From the NCBI RefSeq assembly GCF_031082405.1, contig NZ_JAVHJU010000043.1, positions 124,001-188,000 of the forward strand: a stretch of 64,000 bases of DNA. Reading direction: 5' to 3'. Shown here in pieces: positions 1 to 10,799 of the stretch; position 1 is the stretch's first letter; every line of letters begins with the position of its first letter. Made by a program: the position numbers and the translations under genes. Under the pieces are notes generated by a model. That model was not told the DNA's origin. It did not search any database and worked only from the letters and a program-made list of their open reading frames with translations. The DNA is from Amycolatopsis sp. A133. GTDB taxonomy: Bacteria; Actinomycetota; Actinomycetes; Mycobacteriales; Pseudonocardiaceae.

Positions 1-3000
1 CCAGCTGCGCCGGGCTTTCCGGGTGCCCGGCGTACCAGTCCCGGATCCGCTCGAACGACAGCGCCTCGCCGGCGAAGACGATCAAGCGGAGGCTGAGCCC
101 GCGGGCCTCGGTGCGGGCCAGCTCGTAGAACGCGGACGGCGTCTGGTTGAGCACCGTCACCTTCTCGGTGACCAGCAGCTCCAGCAGGTCCGCCGGTGAG
201 CGGGTGACGTCCTGGGAGACCACGACGAGCCGGCCGCCGTAGAGCAGCGCGCCCCAGATCTCCCAGACCGAGACGTCGAAGGCGAGGGAGTGGACCATCG
301 CCCACACGTCGTCCGGCCCGAAGCCGTACGTGCTTTCCGTGCCGGACATCAAGCTCACGACGTTGCGGTGCGGGACCACCACGCCCTTCGGGTGGCCCGT
401 CGTCCCGGACGTGTAGATGACGTAGGCCGGGTGCCCCGGCAGCAGGGGTGAGACCCGCTCGCCGTCGTCGAGGTCCCCGGCCGCTTTCCCGGCGGCCGCG
501 GCGAAGGTGTCTTCGGTGACGGTCAGCACCGGGGCGACGTCGGCCAGCATCAGCTCGACCCGCTGCCGCGGCAGCGCCGGGTTGACCGGCAGGTAGGCGG
601 CACCCGCCTTCAGGACGGCCAGCACCGCGACGATCATCCCGGCCGAGCGGGGCAGCAGCACGGCCACGTACCGCTCCGGGCCCGCCCCGTGTTCGACCAA
701 CAGCCGCGCGAGCCGGTTCGCCTGCGCGTTCAGCTCCGCGTACGTCAGCGAGACAACGCCGTCGGCCACCGCGACCGCGGCGGGCGTGCGCCGGGCCTGC
801 GCCTCGAACAACGCGGGCAAGGTGTCCCCCGGCACCTCCCGGGCGCCGGGGTTCCACTCCTCGAGCAACAGCCGCCGTTCCCGGGCCGTCAGCACCTCGG
901 CGCGGCCGATCGGTTCCCCGGGCGCACCGATCAGCTGCTCGACCAGCCGCGCCAGCCGGCCGGCCAGCGCCTCGGCCGTGTCGTGGTCGAACAGGTCGGT
1001 GGCGTATTCGACGGCGCCGTCGATCCCCGCCGGACGGCCGTCCGGCCCGAACCGCTCGCGGAACTCGAAGTTCAGGTCGAACTTGGCCGAATCCCGGCCC
1101 GGCACCGCGACTTCGCCGACCCGCAGGCCCGGCAGGCCGGCCGCGGGCTCGTCCGCGGTGTCGAAGGCGAGCATGACCTGGAACAGGGGATGCCGGCCCA
1201 GCGACCGCGGCGGGTCGAGAAGCTCCGTCAGCCGCTCGAAGGGCAGGTCCTGGTGCTCGAACGCCGCGAGGTCGATCTCGCGGACCCGGGCCAGCAGCTC
1301 GCGGAACGTCGGATTTCCCGAAACGTCCGTCCGCAGCACCAGCGTGTTGATGAAGAACCCCACCAGGTCGTGCAGGGCCTCGTCGGCGCGCCCCGCGACC
1401 GGCGTGCCCAGCGGGACGTCGGTCCCGGCCCCCAGCCGCGACAGCAGCACCGCCAGCGCCGCCTGCACCACCATGAACGGCGTCACGCCCGCCTCGCGCG
1501 CCAGCTCCTCGATCCGCGCGTGCACCGGGGCGGCCAGGACGAGCGGGACCTCCGCACCGCGGTGGCTCGCCACCGTCGGACGCGGCCGGTCGAACGGCAG
1601 TGTCAGTTCCTCCGGCAGTCCCGAGAGCGCGTCGCGCCAGAACGCGGACTGGCGGGTCACCACACTGGCCGGATCGTCCTCCGAGCCCAGCAGGTCCCGC
1701 TGCCACAACGTGTAGTCGGCGTACTGGACCGGCAGTTCGGGCCAGGCCGGCGCCGCCTCGGCCAGGCGCGCGGAGTAGGCCGTCGCGAGATCGCGGGCCA
1801 GCAGTCCCATCGACCAGCCGTCGCACGCGATGTGGTGCACCAGCAGCACCAGCACGTGCTCGGCCGCCCCGGTCGAGAAGCCCTGCGCGCGCACCGGGAG
1901 CTCGGTGGCCAGGTCGAACACGTGGCCCGTGGCCCCGGCCACGAGTCCGGCCAGGCGATCCGCGTCGGCGTCGGCCCACGCCACCGGCAGCACGGCTTCG
2001 GCCGCCGGCACCACCCACTGGACGGGCTCGCCGTCCACGACCGGGAAGGTGGTCCGCAGGCTCTCGTGGCGCGCCACGACGTCGGCGAGCGCGGCCTCCA
2101 GCGCGCCGAGGTCCAGCGCGCCGGACAGCCCGAGCACCAGCGGCACGTTGTAGACCGCGCTGGGCCCTTCGAGCTGCCCGAGGAACCACAGCCGCCGCTG
2201 CGCGAACGACAACGGCACCCGCTCGGGCCGGCCGGCCCGGACGAGGGCGGGCCGGGCCGGCCCGCTGCCGCCGTCGAGACACCGCACCATGCCGGCGACC
2301 GTGGGGAACTCGAACACCTGGCGGACACTCAGTTCCAGGCCCAGCACCGAGCGGACCCGGCTCGCCAGCCGCGTCGCGAGCAGGGAATGGCCGCCGAGCG
2401 CGAAGAAACTGTCGTCGATCCCGACCCGGTCGACGCCGAGCACGTCCGCCAGCACGCCGCAGAGCAGCACCTCGAGCGGTGACCGTGGCGACCGGCCGGC
2501 CGTCACTCCCGCGTAGTCCGGCGCCGGCAGCGCCCGGCGGTCGAGTTTGCCGTTGGCCGTCAGCGGCAGCCGGTCGACCTCGACGACCATCGGGACCATG
2601 TACTCCGGCAGGGTTTCACCCATGACCTCGCGCACCTGCGCGGGGGCCACGTCCGCGCCGCCGGCCGGGACGACGTACCCGACCAGCCGTTTGTCGCCCG
2701 GCCGGTCCTCGCGCACGATGACAGCGGCCTGCGCCACGCCGTGCTGAGCGCCCAGCACGGCCGCCACTTCGCCGAGTTCGATGCGGAAACCCCGGATCTT
2801 CACCTGGTCGTCCGCGCGGCCCAGGTACTCCAGGCTGCCGTCGGCCCGCCACCGGGCCAAGTCACCCGAGCGGTACATCACCTCACCCGGCGCACCGAAC
2901 GGACACGCCACGAACCGCTGCGCGGTCAGCTCCGGACGGTTCAAGTAACCCCGCGCCACCTGCGGCCCCGACACGTACAGCTCCCCGGCGACACCCGGCG

Positions 3001-5374
3001 GGACCAGCTGCAGGTTCGCGTCCAGGACGTACAGGGCGAGCCCGGGGATCGCCTGGCCGATCAGGCTCCGCGCGGGCGAGCCGGCCACCAGTGCGGGGTC
3101 GAGTTCCAGGGTGGTGACGTGCACGGTGGTTTCGGTGATCCCGTACATGTTCACCAGCCGCGCGGCACTCTCCGGATACCGGGCGTACCACTCCTGGACC
3201 CGCTCGAACGACAGCGCCTCACCGGCGAAGACGATCGTGCGGAGGCGGAGGTCCCGCGGCTCGGCGCGGACGAGTTCGTAGAAGGCGGACGGTGTCTGGT
3301 TGAGCACCGTCACCTTCTCCGCCGCCAGCAGGTCCAGCAGCTCCGCCGTCGACCGCGTCACCTCCTGCGGGACCACGACCAGCCGGCCGCCGTAGAGCAG
3401 CGCGCCCCAGATTTCCCACACCGAGACGTCGAAGGCCAGCCTGGCTGTCAGCGACCAGACGTCGTCCGGCCCGAAGCCGTAAGTGTCCTCTGTGGAGCGC
3501 ATCAGGCTGACGACGTTGCGGTGCGGGACCACCACACCCTTGGGGTTGCCCGTCGTGCCGGACGTGTAGATGACGTAGGCCGGGTGCCACGGCAGCAACG
3601 GCGAAAGCCGGTCACCGTCGTCGAGGTTCTCCGCCGATTTCCCTGACGAAGCGGCAAAAGTGTCCTCGGTGATGGTCAGCACCGGAGCGACGTCGGCCAG
3701 CATCAGCTCGACCCGCTGCACCGGCAACCCGGGATCGACCGGCAGGTAAGCAGCACCCGCCTTCAGGACCGCCAGCACCGCAACGATCATGTCGACCGAC
3801 CGCGGCAGCCGGATCGCCACGAACCGCTCCGGACCGGCCACGCGCTCGACGAGCAGCCGCGCGAGCCGGTTCGCCCGCGCGTTCAGTTCGGCGTAGGTGA
3901 GCGAGACCGCCCCGCAGGTCACGGCGCCCGCGTCCGGGGTCTTTGCGGCCTGCGCCTCGAACAGGGCGGGCAAGGTCGCGTCCGGCACGTCCCGCGGGCC
4001 GGGGTTCCACGCGCTCAGCAGCAGTTCGCGCTCCCGGCCGGTCAGCACGTCGACGAGGCCGACGCGCTGCCCGGGATCGGCGATCAGCTGCCCGGCCAGT
4101 GCGGTGAACCGGGCGGCGAGCGCCTCGACCGTGGCGTGGTCGAACAGATCGGTGGCGTACTCGACGACGCCGCTGATCCCGGCCGGCCGCCCGTCCGGCT
4201 CGAACCGTTCGCGGAACTCGAAGTTCAGGTCGAACTTCGCCGAATCCCAGCCCGTGACGTCCACCTCGTCGACCCGCAGGCCCGGCATGGCGAAGGACGT
4301 CCCGGTGTCGGCGTCGAAGGCCACCATCACCTGGAACAGCGGGTGGCGGGCCAGCGACCGCGGCGGGGCCAGGATCTCGACCAGCCGCTCGAACGGGAGG
4401 TCCTGGTGCTCGAACGCCGCCAGGTCGGTCTCGCGGACGCGGGCCAGCAGCTCGCGGAACGTCGGGTTGCCCGAGACGTCCGTCCGCAGCACCAGCGTGT
4501 TCACGAAGAACCCGACCAGTTCGCGCAGCATTTCGTCGGCGCGTCCGGCCACCGGCGTCCCGAGCGGGATGTCGGTCCCGGCCCCCAGCCGCGACAGCAG
4601 GACGGCGAGCGCGGCCTGCACCACCATGAACGGCGTGACACCGTTCTGACGGGCCAATCCCTCGATCCGCGCGTGCGTCTCCGCGTCCAGGAGCACCGGC
4701 ACGCCCGCACCGCGGTGGGTGGCGACCGCCGGCCGCGGCCGGTCGAACGGCAACGGGAGTTCTTCGGGCAGCTCCGCCAGGGTCTCGCGCCAGAACGCGG
4801 CCTGCCGCGACACCAGGCTGCCCGGGTCGTCGCCGGCGCCCAGCAGATCCCGCTGCCACAGCGTGTAGTCGATGTACTGGACCGGCAGCTCGGCCCAGCC
4901 GGGCGCGGTCCCCGAGAGCCGCGCCGCGTAGGCCGTCGCGAGGTCGCGGCCGAGCATCCCCCACGACCAGCCGTCGCACGCGATGTGGTGCACCAGCAAC
5001 ACCAGCACGTGCACGTCCGGCGCCACCGAGAACCCCTGCGCCCGGATCGGGATCTCGGTCGTCAGGTCGAACACGTACCCCGCGGCCCCGGCCGTCAGCC
5101 CGGCCACCTCGCCGGCGCCGGCGGCCACCCAGGACACCGGCAGCGCGACCTCGCCGGCGGGCACGACGCGCTGCGCCGGTTCCCCGTCCACCAGGGGGAA
5201 CACCGTCCGCAGGCTTTCGTGGCGCTCCACCACGTCGGCGACCGCCGCGTCCAGCGCGCCGCGGTCCAGCGGCCCGGACAGCCGCAGCACCAACGGCACG
5301 TTGTAGACCGCGCTCGGGCCGTCCAGCTGGCCGATGAACCACAACCGCCGCTGCGCGAACGACAACGGATACAT
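1..5374 (-). CDS. Nonribosomal peptide synthetase, C-A-PCP-C-A (partial, runs off left edge)
   Basis: Multimodular NRPS whose 3' end lies beyond the window; about 1791 residues are visible. Order: C1 (about 1-440, HHIACDG near 130), A1 (YTSGTTG near 605, FDVSVWE near 648, [10 protein letters not shown] near 940), PCP1 (LGGHSL, Ser near 995), C2 (HHIACDG near 1181), A2 (YTSGTTG near 1655), cut before its core end. No epimerase follows module 1. My by-eye specificity pocket for A1 is D-V-W-N-V-A-M-V-H, close to Thr codes but differing at two positions. The visible part of A2 is identical (D-V-W-N-V-A). Start ATG at 5374 has a strong upstream AAGGGGGAG. It begins directly with a C domain, so it should accept the chain from the PKS-aminotransferase-C protein encoded 70 bp upstream. 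The two modules are highly similar, suggesting recent duplication. Any thioesterase would lie left of the window. Confidence 0.95.
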   Translation of the reverse strand, partial: MYPLSFAQRRLWFIGQLDGPSAVYNVPLVLRLSGPLDRGALDAAVADVVERHESLRTVFPLVDGEPAQRVVPAGEVALPVSWVAAGAGEVAGLTAGAAGYVFDLTTEIPIRAQGFSVAPDVHVLVLLVHHIACDGWSWGMLGRDLATAYAARLSGTAPGWAELPVQYIDYTLWQRDLLGAGDDPGSLVSRQAAFWRETLAELPEELPLPFDRPRPAVATHRGAGVPVLLDAETHARIEGLARQNGVTPFMVVQAALAVLLSRLGAGTDIPLGTPVAGRADEMLRELVGFFVNTLVLRTDVSGNPTFRELLARVRETDLAAFEHQDLPFERLVEILAPPRSLARHPLFQVMVAFDADTGTSFAMPGLRVDEVDVTGWDSAKFDLNFEFRERFEPDGRPAGISGVVEYATDLFDHATVEALAARFTALAGQLIADPGQRVGLVDVLTGRERELLLSAWNPGPRDVPDATLPALFEAQAAKTPDAGAVTCGAVSLTYAELNARANRLARLLVERVAGPERFVAIRLPRSVDMIVAVLAVLKAGAAYLPVDPGLPVQRVELMLADVAPVLTITEDTFAASSGKSAENLDDGDRLSPLLPWHPAYVIYTSGTTGNPKGVVVPHRNVVSLMRSTEDTYGFGPDDVWSLTARLAFDVSVWEIWGALLYGGRLVVVPQEVTRSTAELLDLLAAEKVTVLNQTPSAFYELVRAEPRDLRLRTIVFAGEALSFERVQEWYARYPESAARLVNMYGITETTVHVTTLELDPALVAGSPARSLIGQAIPGLALYVLDANLQLVPPGVAGELYVSGPQVARGYLNRPELTAQRFVACPFGAPGEVMYRSGDLARWRADGSLEYLGRADDQVKIRGFRIELGEVAAVLGAQHGVAQAAVIVREDRPGDKRLVGYVVPAGGADVAPAQVREVMGETLPEYMVPMVVEVDRLPLTANGKLDRRALPAPDYAGVTAGRSPRSPLEVLLCGVLADVLGVDRVGIDDSFFALGGHSLLATRLASRVRSVLGLELSVRQVFEFPTVAGMVRCLDGGSGPARPALVRAGRPERVPLSFAQRRLWFLGQLEGPSAVYNVPLVLGLSGALDLGALEAALADVVARHESLRTTFPVVDGEPVQWVVPAAEAVLPVAWADADADRLAGLVAGATGHVFDLATELPVRAQGFSTGAAEHVLVLLVHHIACDGWSMGLLARDLATAYSARLAEAAPAWPELPVQYADYTLWQRDLLGSEDDPASVVTRQSAFWRDALSGLPEELTLPFDRPRPTVASHRGAEVPLVLAAPVHARIEELAREAGVTPFMVVQAALAVLLSRLGAGTDVPLGTPVAGRADEALHDLVGFFINTLVLRTDVSGNPTFRELLARVREIDLAAFEHQDLPFERLTELLDPPRSLGRHPLFQVMLAFDTADEPAAGLPGLRVGEVAVPGRDSAKFDLNFEFRERFGPDGRPAGIDGAVEYATDLFDHDTAEALAGRLARLVEQLIGAPGEPIGRAEVLTARERRLLLEEWNPGAREVPGDTLPALFEAQARRTPAAVAVADGVVSLTYAELNAQANRLARLLVEHGAGPERYVAVLLPRSAGMIVAVLAVLKAGAAYLPVNPALPRQRVELMLADVAPVLTVTEDTFAAAAGKAAGDLDDGERVSPLLPGHPAYVIYTSGTTGHPKGVVVPHRNVVSLMSGTESTYGFGPDDVWAMVHSLAFDVSVWEIWGALLYGGRLVVVSQDVTRSPADLLELLVTEKVTVLNQTPSAFYELARTEARGLSLRLIVFAGEALSFERIRDWYAGHPESPAQL

Positions 5375-5444
5375 GTCGGCTCCCCCTTGCCGCGGCCGGT
5401 GCCGGCACCGGCCGCGGCGGAATCGTGCTCGGATTCGGTGACGG

Positions 5445-8400
5445 CTATTCGTGGTCCAGCTCGGCCAGCGGCCGGTCGCCGCCGGCGACCATGGCCTCGA
5501 GCAGGTTCCGGTAGTACTGCGGGATGCGTTCGGCGAGGTCCGCGGGAACGACTTCGGCCGCGGACTCGAAGTCGCACCGGAAGCCGTCCGTGCGGTCGAC
5601 GACGTTCAGCGCCAGCGGGTTGCCGATGTGCCGGATCGGCACCGGCTCGGCTTCGGTGACCACGAGCCCGTCCAGGACGGGCACGCTCACCTGGCGGTAG
5701 AACGACATCGACGTCGTGAACAGCTCGCTGCGCAGCCCGGCCCCCGGCGGGGCGAGGTCCGTGAGCAGCGCCGCGAACGGGTAGTCCTGGCTTTCCAGCG
5801 CGGTGACCAGCTGGTCCAGGACCTCGGCCACGTAGTCCGCGACCAGGACGTCCGACGGCAGCCGCAGCCGCAGCGGCAACAGGTTCGAGCAGTACCCGAC
5901 CACCTGGTCCAGCGCCGGCGGGCGACGGGCGGACGCGACCGGCACGACGACGTCGTCCTGCCCGGTCAGCCGGTGCAGCAGGGCGCCCCAGGCCGCGACC
6001 AGGTAGGCGAACACGGTGACGCCCTCGGCGCGGGCCGCCTCGCGCATCCGGTCGCAGAAGCCCGGGTCGAGGTGGACGCTGTGCCGGACCGCGCGGTAGG
6101 GGAAGCTCGCCGGCCGGCCCGCGGACGGCAGTTCCGGCGTGGGGGCCTCCTTGAGGAGGGCGTGCCAGTAGTCGCGGTGCGCGGCGGCCCCGGGACCGGC
6201 GGCGACCCGCTCGTGCCAGCCGAGGTAGTCCCGGAACTGGACGGCCGGCGGCAGCCCGGGGCTCGTGCCCCGGCACCCGGCGTTGTACAGCGCGGCCAAG
6301 TCGTCGAGAAGGACGCTGTAGGACCAGCCGTCGACCAGCGCGTGGTGCACCGCGAGGAGCAGCAGGTGCCGTTGGGTGTCCGTTCGTACCACCGCGGCGC
6401 GGAACGCCGTCTCCGGTGGCTGCCCGGCCCAGGTCCGGAGGAAGTCGCCGAGGTCGGCCTCGGTCCCGCAGGTGTGCTCGGTCAGCACCGTCTGCGGGGT
6501 GGGCTGGACGACGAGCGTCTCCCCGTCCGCGCCGAACGCGGTCCGGAGGCTCTCGTGGCGGTCGACCAGGCCGCGCACGGCGCCGCGCAGGACGTCGTGG
6601 TCGAGCGGGCCGTCGAGCCGGAACCCGAGTGACATCTCGAACGCGGGCACGGCCCCCTCGTCGAGGTCCCGCAGCTGCCGCTGGGCGAGGGTGCCGCGCA
6701 GCGGCGCCGGCCGCGGGCTCGTCCGCCGTTCGCCGAGCAGGCCGTTGGCGCGCAGTTCCTCGGCGGACTCGCGCACCGCGGTGCGGATGTGGTCGAGGTC
6801 GGCCTGCTCGTGCGCGGTGGACAGGAAGAAGTTGCGCAGCTCCCAGACGAACACACCCCGGTCGAGCAGGTTGAAGTAGAACGGGTCCATGTTCTGCTCG
6901 TGCTCGAACTTGAAGATCGAGGAGAACCGGCGGACCTCGATCGGCAGTTCGAGCTCGCGGAAATCGGCGTTGAGCTGCCCGGCGAACACCTCGGTCTTGC
7001 GGTCGAGGTCGCGCTGCAGGCCGGGTCCCTCCGCGCGGAGGTGGTCCAGGACCGCCTTGGCCGCCGCCATGGTCAGCGGGTGCTGGTTGAACGTGCCGCC
7101 GAAGAAGGTCGATTCCACCGTCGGGCCGGAGTCGTCGCCGAAGTGCCAGACGCCGCCGTCGATGGCGTCCATGACCCCGCCCCGGCCGGCGATCACGCCG
7201 AGCGGCAGGCCGCCGCCGACGATCTTGCCGTAGGTGGCCAGGTCGGCCTCGATGCCGTACAGGCCCTGGACACCGGCCGGGTGGCAGCGGAAGCCCGTGA
7301 CCATCTCGTCGAAGATCAGCTTCGTCCCGCAGGTGTGCGTGATTTCCCGGAGCCGGCGCAGGAATTCGGGCTTCTGCACGCCCGGCGTCCGCAGCGTCAC
7401 CGGCTCGGTCAGGACGGCCGCGAGTTCCGGGCCGTGCTTGGTGAGGAAGTCGAGCGCCTCGTCCGTGCCGAATTCGAGGACGTAGACGTTTTCCACCGCA
7501 CCCGGCGAGATGCCCGGCGCGAGCGGCTTCGTGCCGAAGACGCCGTTCTCGCGGGACGGCACGGCGAGCACGCCGTCGAAGTGGCCGTGGTAGGCGGTGG
7601 AGAAGACCGCGATCTTGTCCCGGCCGGTGGCCGCGCGGGCGAGGCGCACCGCCGTCATCACCGCTTCGGTGCCGCTGTTGAGGAAGGCGACCCGTTCCAT
7701 GCCGGTGAGTTCGAGCAGGCCGGCGGCGACGTCCTCGACCAGCTGGGTACGCGGCCCGAGGCTGAAGCCGACGTCCATCCGCTCGCGCACGGCCGAGGTG
7801 ACGACCGGCGGGTTGTGCCCGAGCAGGTGCACGCCGTAGCCCAGGGTGAGGTCGACGTACTCGTTGCCGTCGATGTCCCACAGCCGCGCGCCCCGGCCGC
7901 GCTCGGCGACGATCGGGTACAGCAGTTCTTTGGTGGCGGGCCGGAACCCGACGGTCGACCGGCTGTCGGCGACCATCGGCCGGTACCGCTGCGCGAAGTC
8001 CTTCGAGCGTTTCGTCCGGGCGCCGAGCCGCTCGGCCAGCGCCTTCAGGTAACGGGTGCGCTGGGCCGAGTCCACGGTGTCGGCGGCGCGCCGCGAGCCG
8101 GGCCACAGCGGCACCACGGACTTCGTCGCGGGCGTCGGTGGGTTCGGCTTGGCCGGCGCGGGCGGCTCGGTCCCGGCCAGGACCTCGAGCTGACGCTGCA
8201 TGACCAGCAGCTGTTGCTTGATCAGGTCCTGCACTGCCGTGGAGACGCTGGTCGTCGGCGCTGCGGCGACCGGCGCCGGGGCCGGGTCCGGGGTGGGGGC
8301 CGGCGGGCCCGGGAGCTTTCCGGCCGGGGCGTGCGCGTGGAGGTACCCGGCGAGGTCGGCCGGGGTCTGGAGGTCGCCGAAAACCTGGCGGAGCGTCACT

Positions 8401-10799
8401 TTGCAGCTGTAGCGGTCTTCGACGAGCCGCAGCATGCCGAGCAGCGCCATCGAGTCGGCCCCGAGGTCGGTGAACGTGACACCGGCGTCCAGTTCGGCGG
8501 GCGGGACGTCGAAGTAGCCGCCGACGAGGGCGCGGACTTCCGCCAGCAGGGGTTCCACGGTGTGCTCCTCGTGGTCGGGCGGCGGGCTGTCGTCCGCCAC
8601 CGGCCGTTCGGTGGCCGGCGGCGGCGCGAGGCGGTGGGTGGTGCGGTTCAGCGGGTGCGCCGGCAGCGGGACGCGGCGGTGGGCCTCCCCCGACCAAGCC
8701 GACCAGTCCACGGGCACGCCCGCGGCCCACAGCCGGCCCGCGGTGGCGAGCGGGTGTTCCCCGGCGCCGATCTCGAGCACGGTCGTCCCGGCGAAGGCCT
8801 CGGCCTGCCGGTCGCCGGTCCAGACGTCCCGGGTCCAGTGCAGCGGGTCGAGCAGCCGCTCCGGCGGCAGTTTCCCGCCGGTGACGGCCGAGCGGACCGG
8901 AATCCGCGGGATGGCGGGGTGCAGCTCGGGAGCGCGGTCGAGCCGCCCGGCCCGCCAGTCCAGCAGCGCCACCGCTTCGGCCGGGGCCAAGGCCCCGGCG
9001 AAACAGGCCGCGAGGACTTCGCCGGCCCCGGTTCCTCCGGCGGCCACCGGGTGGACGCCGGATTCCGTCCACCAGGTGGCGAGGACCAGTTCCGGTACCG
9101 GTTCGGCCAGGTCGGCGAGCGCGGGCAGCTGCGTGACGAGCGCCCGGAACTCTTCGGGAGGGATTTCGCCGAACCGGAAGGCCACGGCGGGGGCCTCGGC
9201 GGGCCGGCTGCCGTCGAAGGCAAGCGACTTCGCGGTGGCCGCCACGGGCCGGCTTTCCGCCAGCGCCCGCAAGCCCGCCGCCGCCGTGGCGTGGTCCTCC
9301 GCAACAACCGCGAACCGATGGGCGTACCCGCGCCGGCCTCGGCGCAGTGTGTAAGCCGCGTCGGCGAGGGTGGGGGCGTCCGGCTCCGCCAGTGCGCGCG
9401 CCAGCCGGGTGGCCAGCTCGCGCAGGGCCGGCTCGGTCTTCGCGCTCACCGCCAGCAGCTGCGGGCCGCCCGTCTCGGGCGCGGCCGGCAGCGGGGGTGC
9501 CTCCTCCAGCACCACGTGCGCGTTGGTGCCGCCGATGCCGAACGAGCTGACCCCGGCTCGCCGGGGCGTTTCTCCCCGCGGCCAGGCCATCGGCAGGGTG
9601 TTGATGGTGAACGGGCTGCCCGCCAGGTCGATCCGGGGGTTCGGCCGGGTGAACGTCGGGTGGCCCGGGATCTCGCGGTGCCGCAACGCCAGGACCGTCT
9701 TGATGAAGCCGGCGATGCCCGCCGCCGCGGCGAGGTGGCCGACGTTCGCCTTGACCGAGCCGAGGGTGCACCGGCCCGGCCGGGCGCCGCCCTCGGTGAA
9801 GGCTTCGGCCAGCGCGGCGAACTCGACCGGGTCGCCCAGGGTCGTCGCGGTGCCGTGCGCCTCGACGTGGGAAACGGTGGCGCTGCCGACCTCGGCGACC
9901 GCCTGCGCCTCGGTGATCACCGCCCGCTGCCCGGAAATGCCCGGGGCGGTGTAGCCGATCTTGTCGGAGCCGTCGTTGTTGATCGCCGACCCCTTGACCA
10001 CGGCCAGGACCTGGTCACCGTCCTCGATGGCCTCGGCGAGCCGCTTCAACGCGACCAGCCCCACGCCGTCGCCGAAGGTCGTGCCCGCGCCTTCGGCGTC
10101 GAACGGGCGGCACCGGCCGTCCGGGGAGAGGATCATGCCCTCGCTGAAGAAGTAACCCGGGTAGCCGGCCGCGATCACCGAGACACCACCCGCCAGCGCG
10201 ACGTCGCATTCGCCGGCGAGCAGGCTCTGCACGGCCATGTGCACCGCGACCAGCGACGTCGAACACGCGGTCTGGACGTTGACGCTCGGTCCCGTCAGCC
10301 CGAGCTTGTAGGAGATCCTGGTGGTCAGGTAGTCCTTGTCGTTGGCGATCATGAGCTCGGTGCCGGCGTGGCCGAGCGGGTCGCAGGCGCGGGCCACGAC
10401 GTTGGTCAGGTACGTGTTCATCGACGCGCCGGCGAACACGCCGACGGCCTGGTCGCCCGCTCCCCCGGCGTAACCGACGGTGTCGAGCAGCTCCTGCGCC
10501 ACCTCGAGCAGGAGCCGCTGCTGGGGATCGAGCAGTTCGGCTTCCCGCCGGGTGTAGCCGAAGAACTCGTGGTCGAAGTCGTACGCGTCCGGCAGGTGCG
10601 CGGCCCGCTTGACGTAGGCGGGATCACGCAGCACCCGCTCCGGCGCGCCGGCCGCCGCGAGTTCGGCGTCGGTGAACGTCGTGAGCAGGTCGTCCCCGGC
10701 CCGCAGCCGGCGCCAGAACCGATCGAGATCCGGCGCGCCGGGGAACCGGCCGCACATCCCGATCACGGCCACGTCGTTCGCGCGGATCCCGTCAGACAT
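5445..10799 (-). CDS. Hybrid PKS-aminotransferase-condensation protein (KS-AT°-ACP-AMT-C)
   Basis: 1784 residues. KS at about 1-430 with the full triad (TACSTSL near 178, VEAHGT, NVGHL). An AT-like segment at about 450-700 is shortened and has the GHSxG nucleophile motif replaced by GTGAGE (Ser to Gly at residue 591); the HAFH-bearing subdomain is missing, so it should not load extender units. ACP (GADSM, Ser 783). A Pro/Ala-rich linker is followed by a class III PLP aminotransferase (about 960-1330, Lys 1192 in YGKIVGGG). A C-terminal C domain (HHALVDG near 1486) follows with no PCP. Mycosubtilin and microcystin use the same KS-ACP-AMT-C logic to turn a beta-keto thioester into a beta-amino acyl group and pass it to an NRPS. 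By analogy this protein makes a beta-amino chain and condenses it with the next amino acid. The start overlaps the upstream C-PCP gene by 8 bp and has a GGGGGTAAGG ribosome site. The extender must be loaded in trans. Confidence 0.93.
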   Translation of the reverse strand: MSDGIRANDVAVIGMCGRFPGAPDLDRFWRRLRAGDDLLTTFTDAELAAAGAPERVLRDPAYVKRAAHLPDAYDFDHEFFGYTRREAELLDPQQRLLLEVAQELLDTVGYAGGAGDQAVGVFAGASMNTYLTNVVARACDPLGHAGTELMIANDKDYLTTRISYKLGLTGPSVNVQTACSTSLVAVHMAVQSLLAGECDVALAGGVSVIAAGYPGYFFSEGMILSPDGRCRPFDAEGAGTTFGDGVGLVALKRLAEAIEDGDQVLAVVKGSAINNDGSDKIGYTAPGISGQRAVITEAQAVAEVGSATVSHVEAHGTATTLGDPVEFAALAEAFTEGGARPGRCTLGSVKANVGHLAAAAGIAGFIKTVLALRHREIPGHPTFTRPNPRIDLAGSPFTINTLPMAWPRGETPRRAGVSSFGIGGTNAHVVLEEAPPLPAAPETGGPQLLAVSAKTEPALRELATRLARALAEPDAPTLADAAYTLRRGRRGYAHRFAVVAEDHATAAAGLRALAESRPVAATAKSLAFDGSRPAEAPAVAFRFGEIPPEEFRALVTQLPALADLAEPVPELVLATWWTESGVHPVAAGGTGAGEVLAACFAGALAPAEAVALLDWRAGRLDRAPELHPAIPRIPVRSAVTGGKLPPERLLDPLHWTRDVWTGDRQAEAFAGTTVLEIGAGEHPLATAGRLWAAGVPVDWSAWSGEAHRRVPLPAHPLNRTTHRLAPPPATERPVADDSPPPDHEEHTVEPLLAEVRALVGGYFDVPPAELDAGVTFTDLGADSMALLGMLRLVEDRYSCKVTLRQVFGDLQTPADLAGYLHAHAPAGKLPGPPAPTPDPAPAPVAAAPTTSVSTAVQDLIKQQLLVMQRQLEVLAGTEPPAPAKPNPPTPATKSVVPLWPGSRRAADTVDSAQRTRYLKALAERLGARTKRSKDFAQRYRPMVADSRSTVGFRPATKELLYPIVAERGRGARLWDIDGNEYVDLTLGYGVHLLGHNPPVVTSAVRERMDVGFSLGPRTQLVEDVAAGLLELTGMERVAFLNSGTEAVMTAVRLARAATGRDKIAVFSTAYHGHFDGVLAVPSRENGVFGTKPLAPGISPGAVENVYVLEFGTDEALDFLTKHGPELAAVLTEPVTLRTPGVQKPEFLRRLREITHTCGTKLIFDEMVTGFRCHPAGVQGLYGIEADLATYGKIVGGGLPLGVIAGRGGVMDAIDGGVWHFGDDSGPTVESTFFGGTFNQHPLTMAAAKAVLDHLRAEGPGLQRDLDRKTEVFAGQLNADFRELELPIEVRRFSSIFKFEHEQNMDPFYFNLLDRGVFVWELRNFFLSTAHEQADLDHIRTAVRESAEELRANGLLGERRTSPRPAPLRGTLAQRQLRDLDEGAVPAFEMSLGFRLDGPLDHDVLRGAVRGLVDRHESLRTAFGADGETLVVQPTPQTVLTEHTCGTEADLGDFLRTWAGQPPETAFRAAVVRTDTQRHLLLLAVHHALVDGWSYSVLLDDLAALYNAGCRGTSPGLPPAVQFRDYLGWHERVAAGPGAAAHRDYWHALLKEAPTPELPSAGRPASFPYRAVRHSVHLDPGFCDRMREAARAEGVTVFAYLVAAWGALLHRLTGQDDVVVPVASARRPPALDQVVGYCSNLLPLRLRLPSDVLVADYVAEVLDQLVTALESQDYPFAALLTDLAPPGAGLRSELFTTSMSFYRQVSVPVLDGLVVTEAEPVPIRHIGNPLALNVVDRTDGFRCDFESAAEVVPADLAERIPQYYRNLLEAMVAGGDRPLAELDHE

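Noticed and set aside
689-2482. 597-codon open frame on the plus strand inside the NRPS region
   Set aside because: It is antisense to the NRPS, is rich in Arg/Gly/Pro/Gln with no family pattern, and the minus-strand frame shows complete C and A domain motifs. High GC makes long antisense frames common.
5095-9771. 1558-codon minus-strand open frame in another register
   Set aside because: Same strand as the PKS-aminotransferase gene but a different frame; Arg/Pro/Gly-rich and without motifs, while the overlapping frame holds KS, ACP and aminotransferase motifs.
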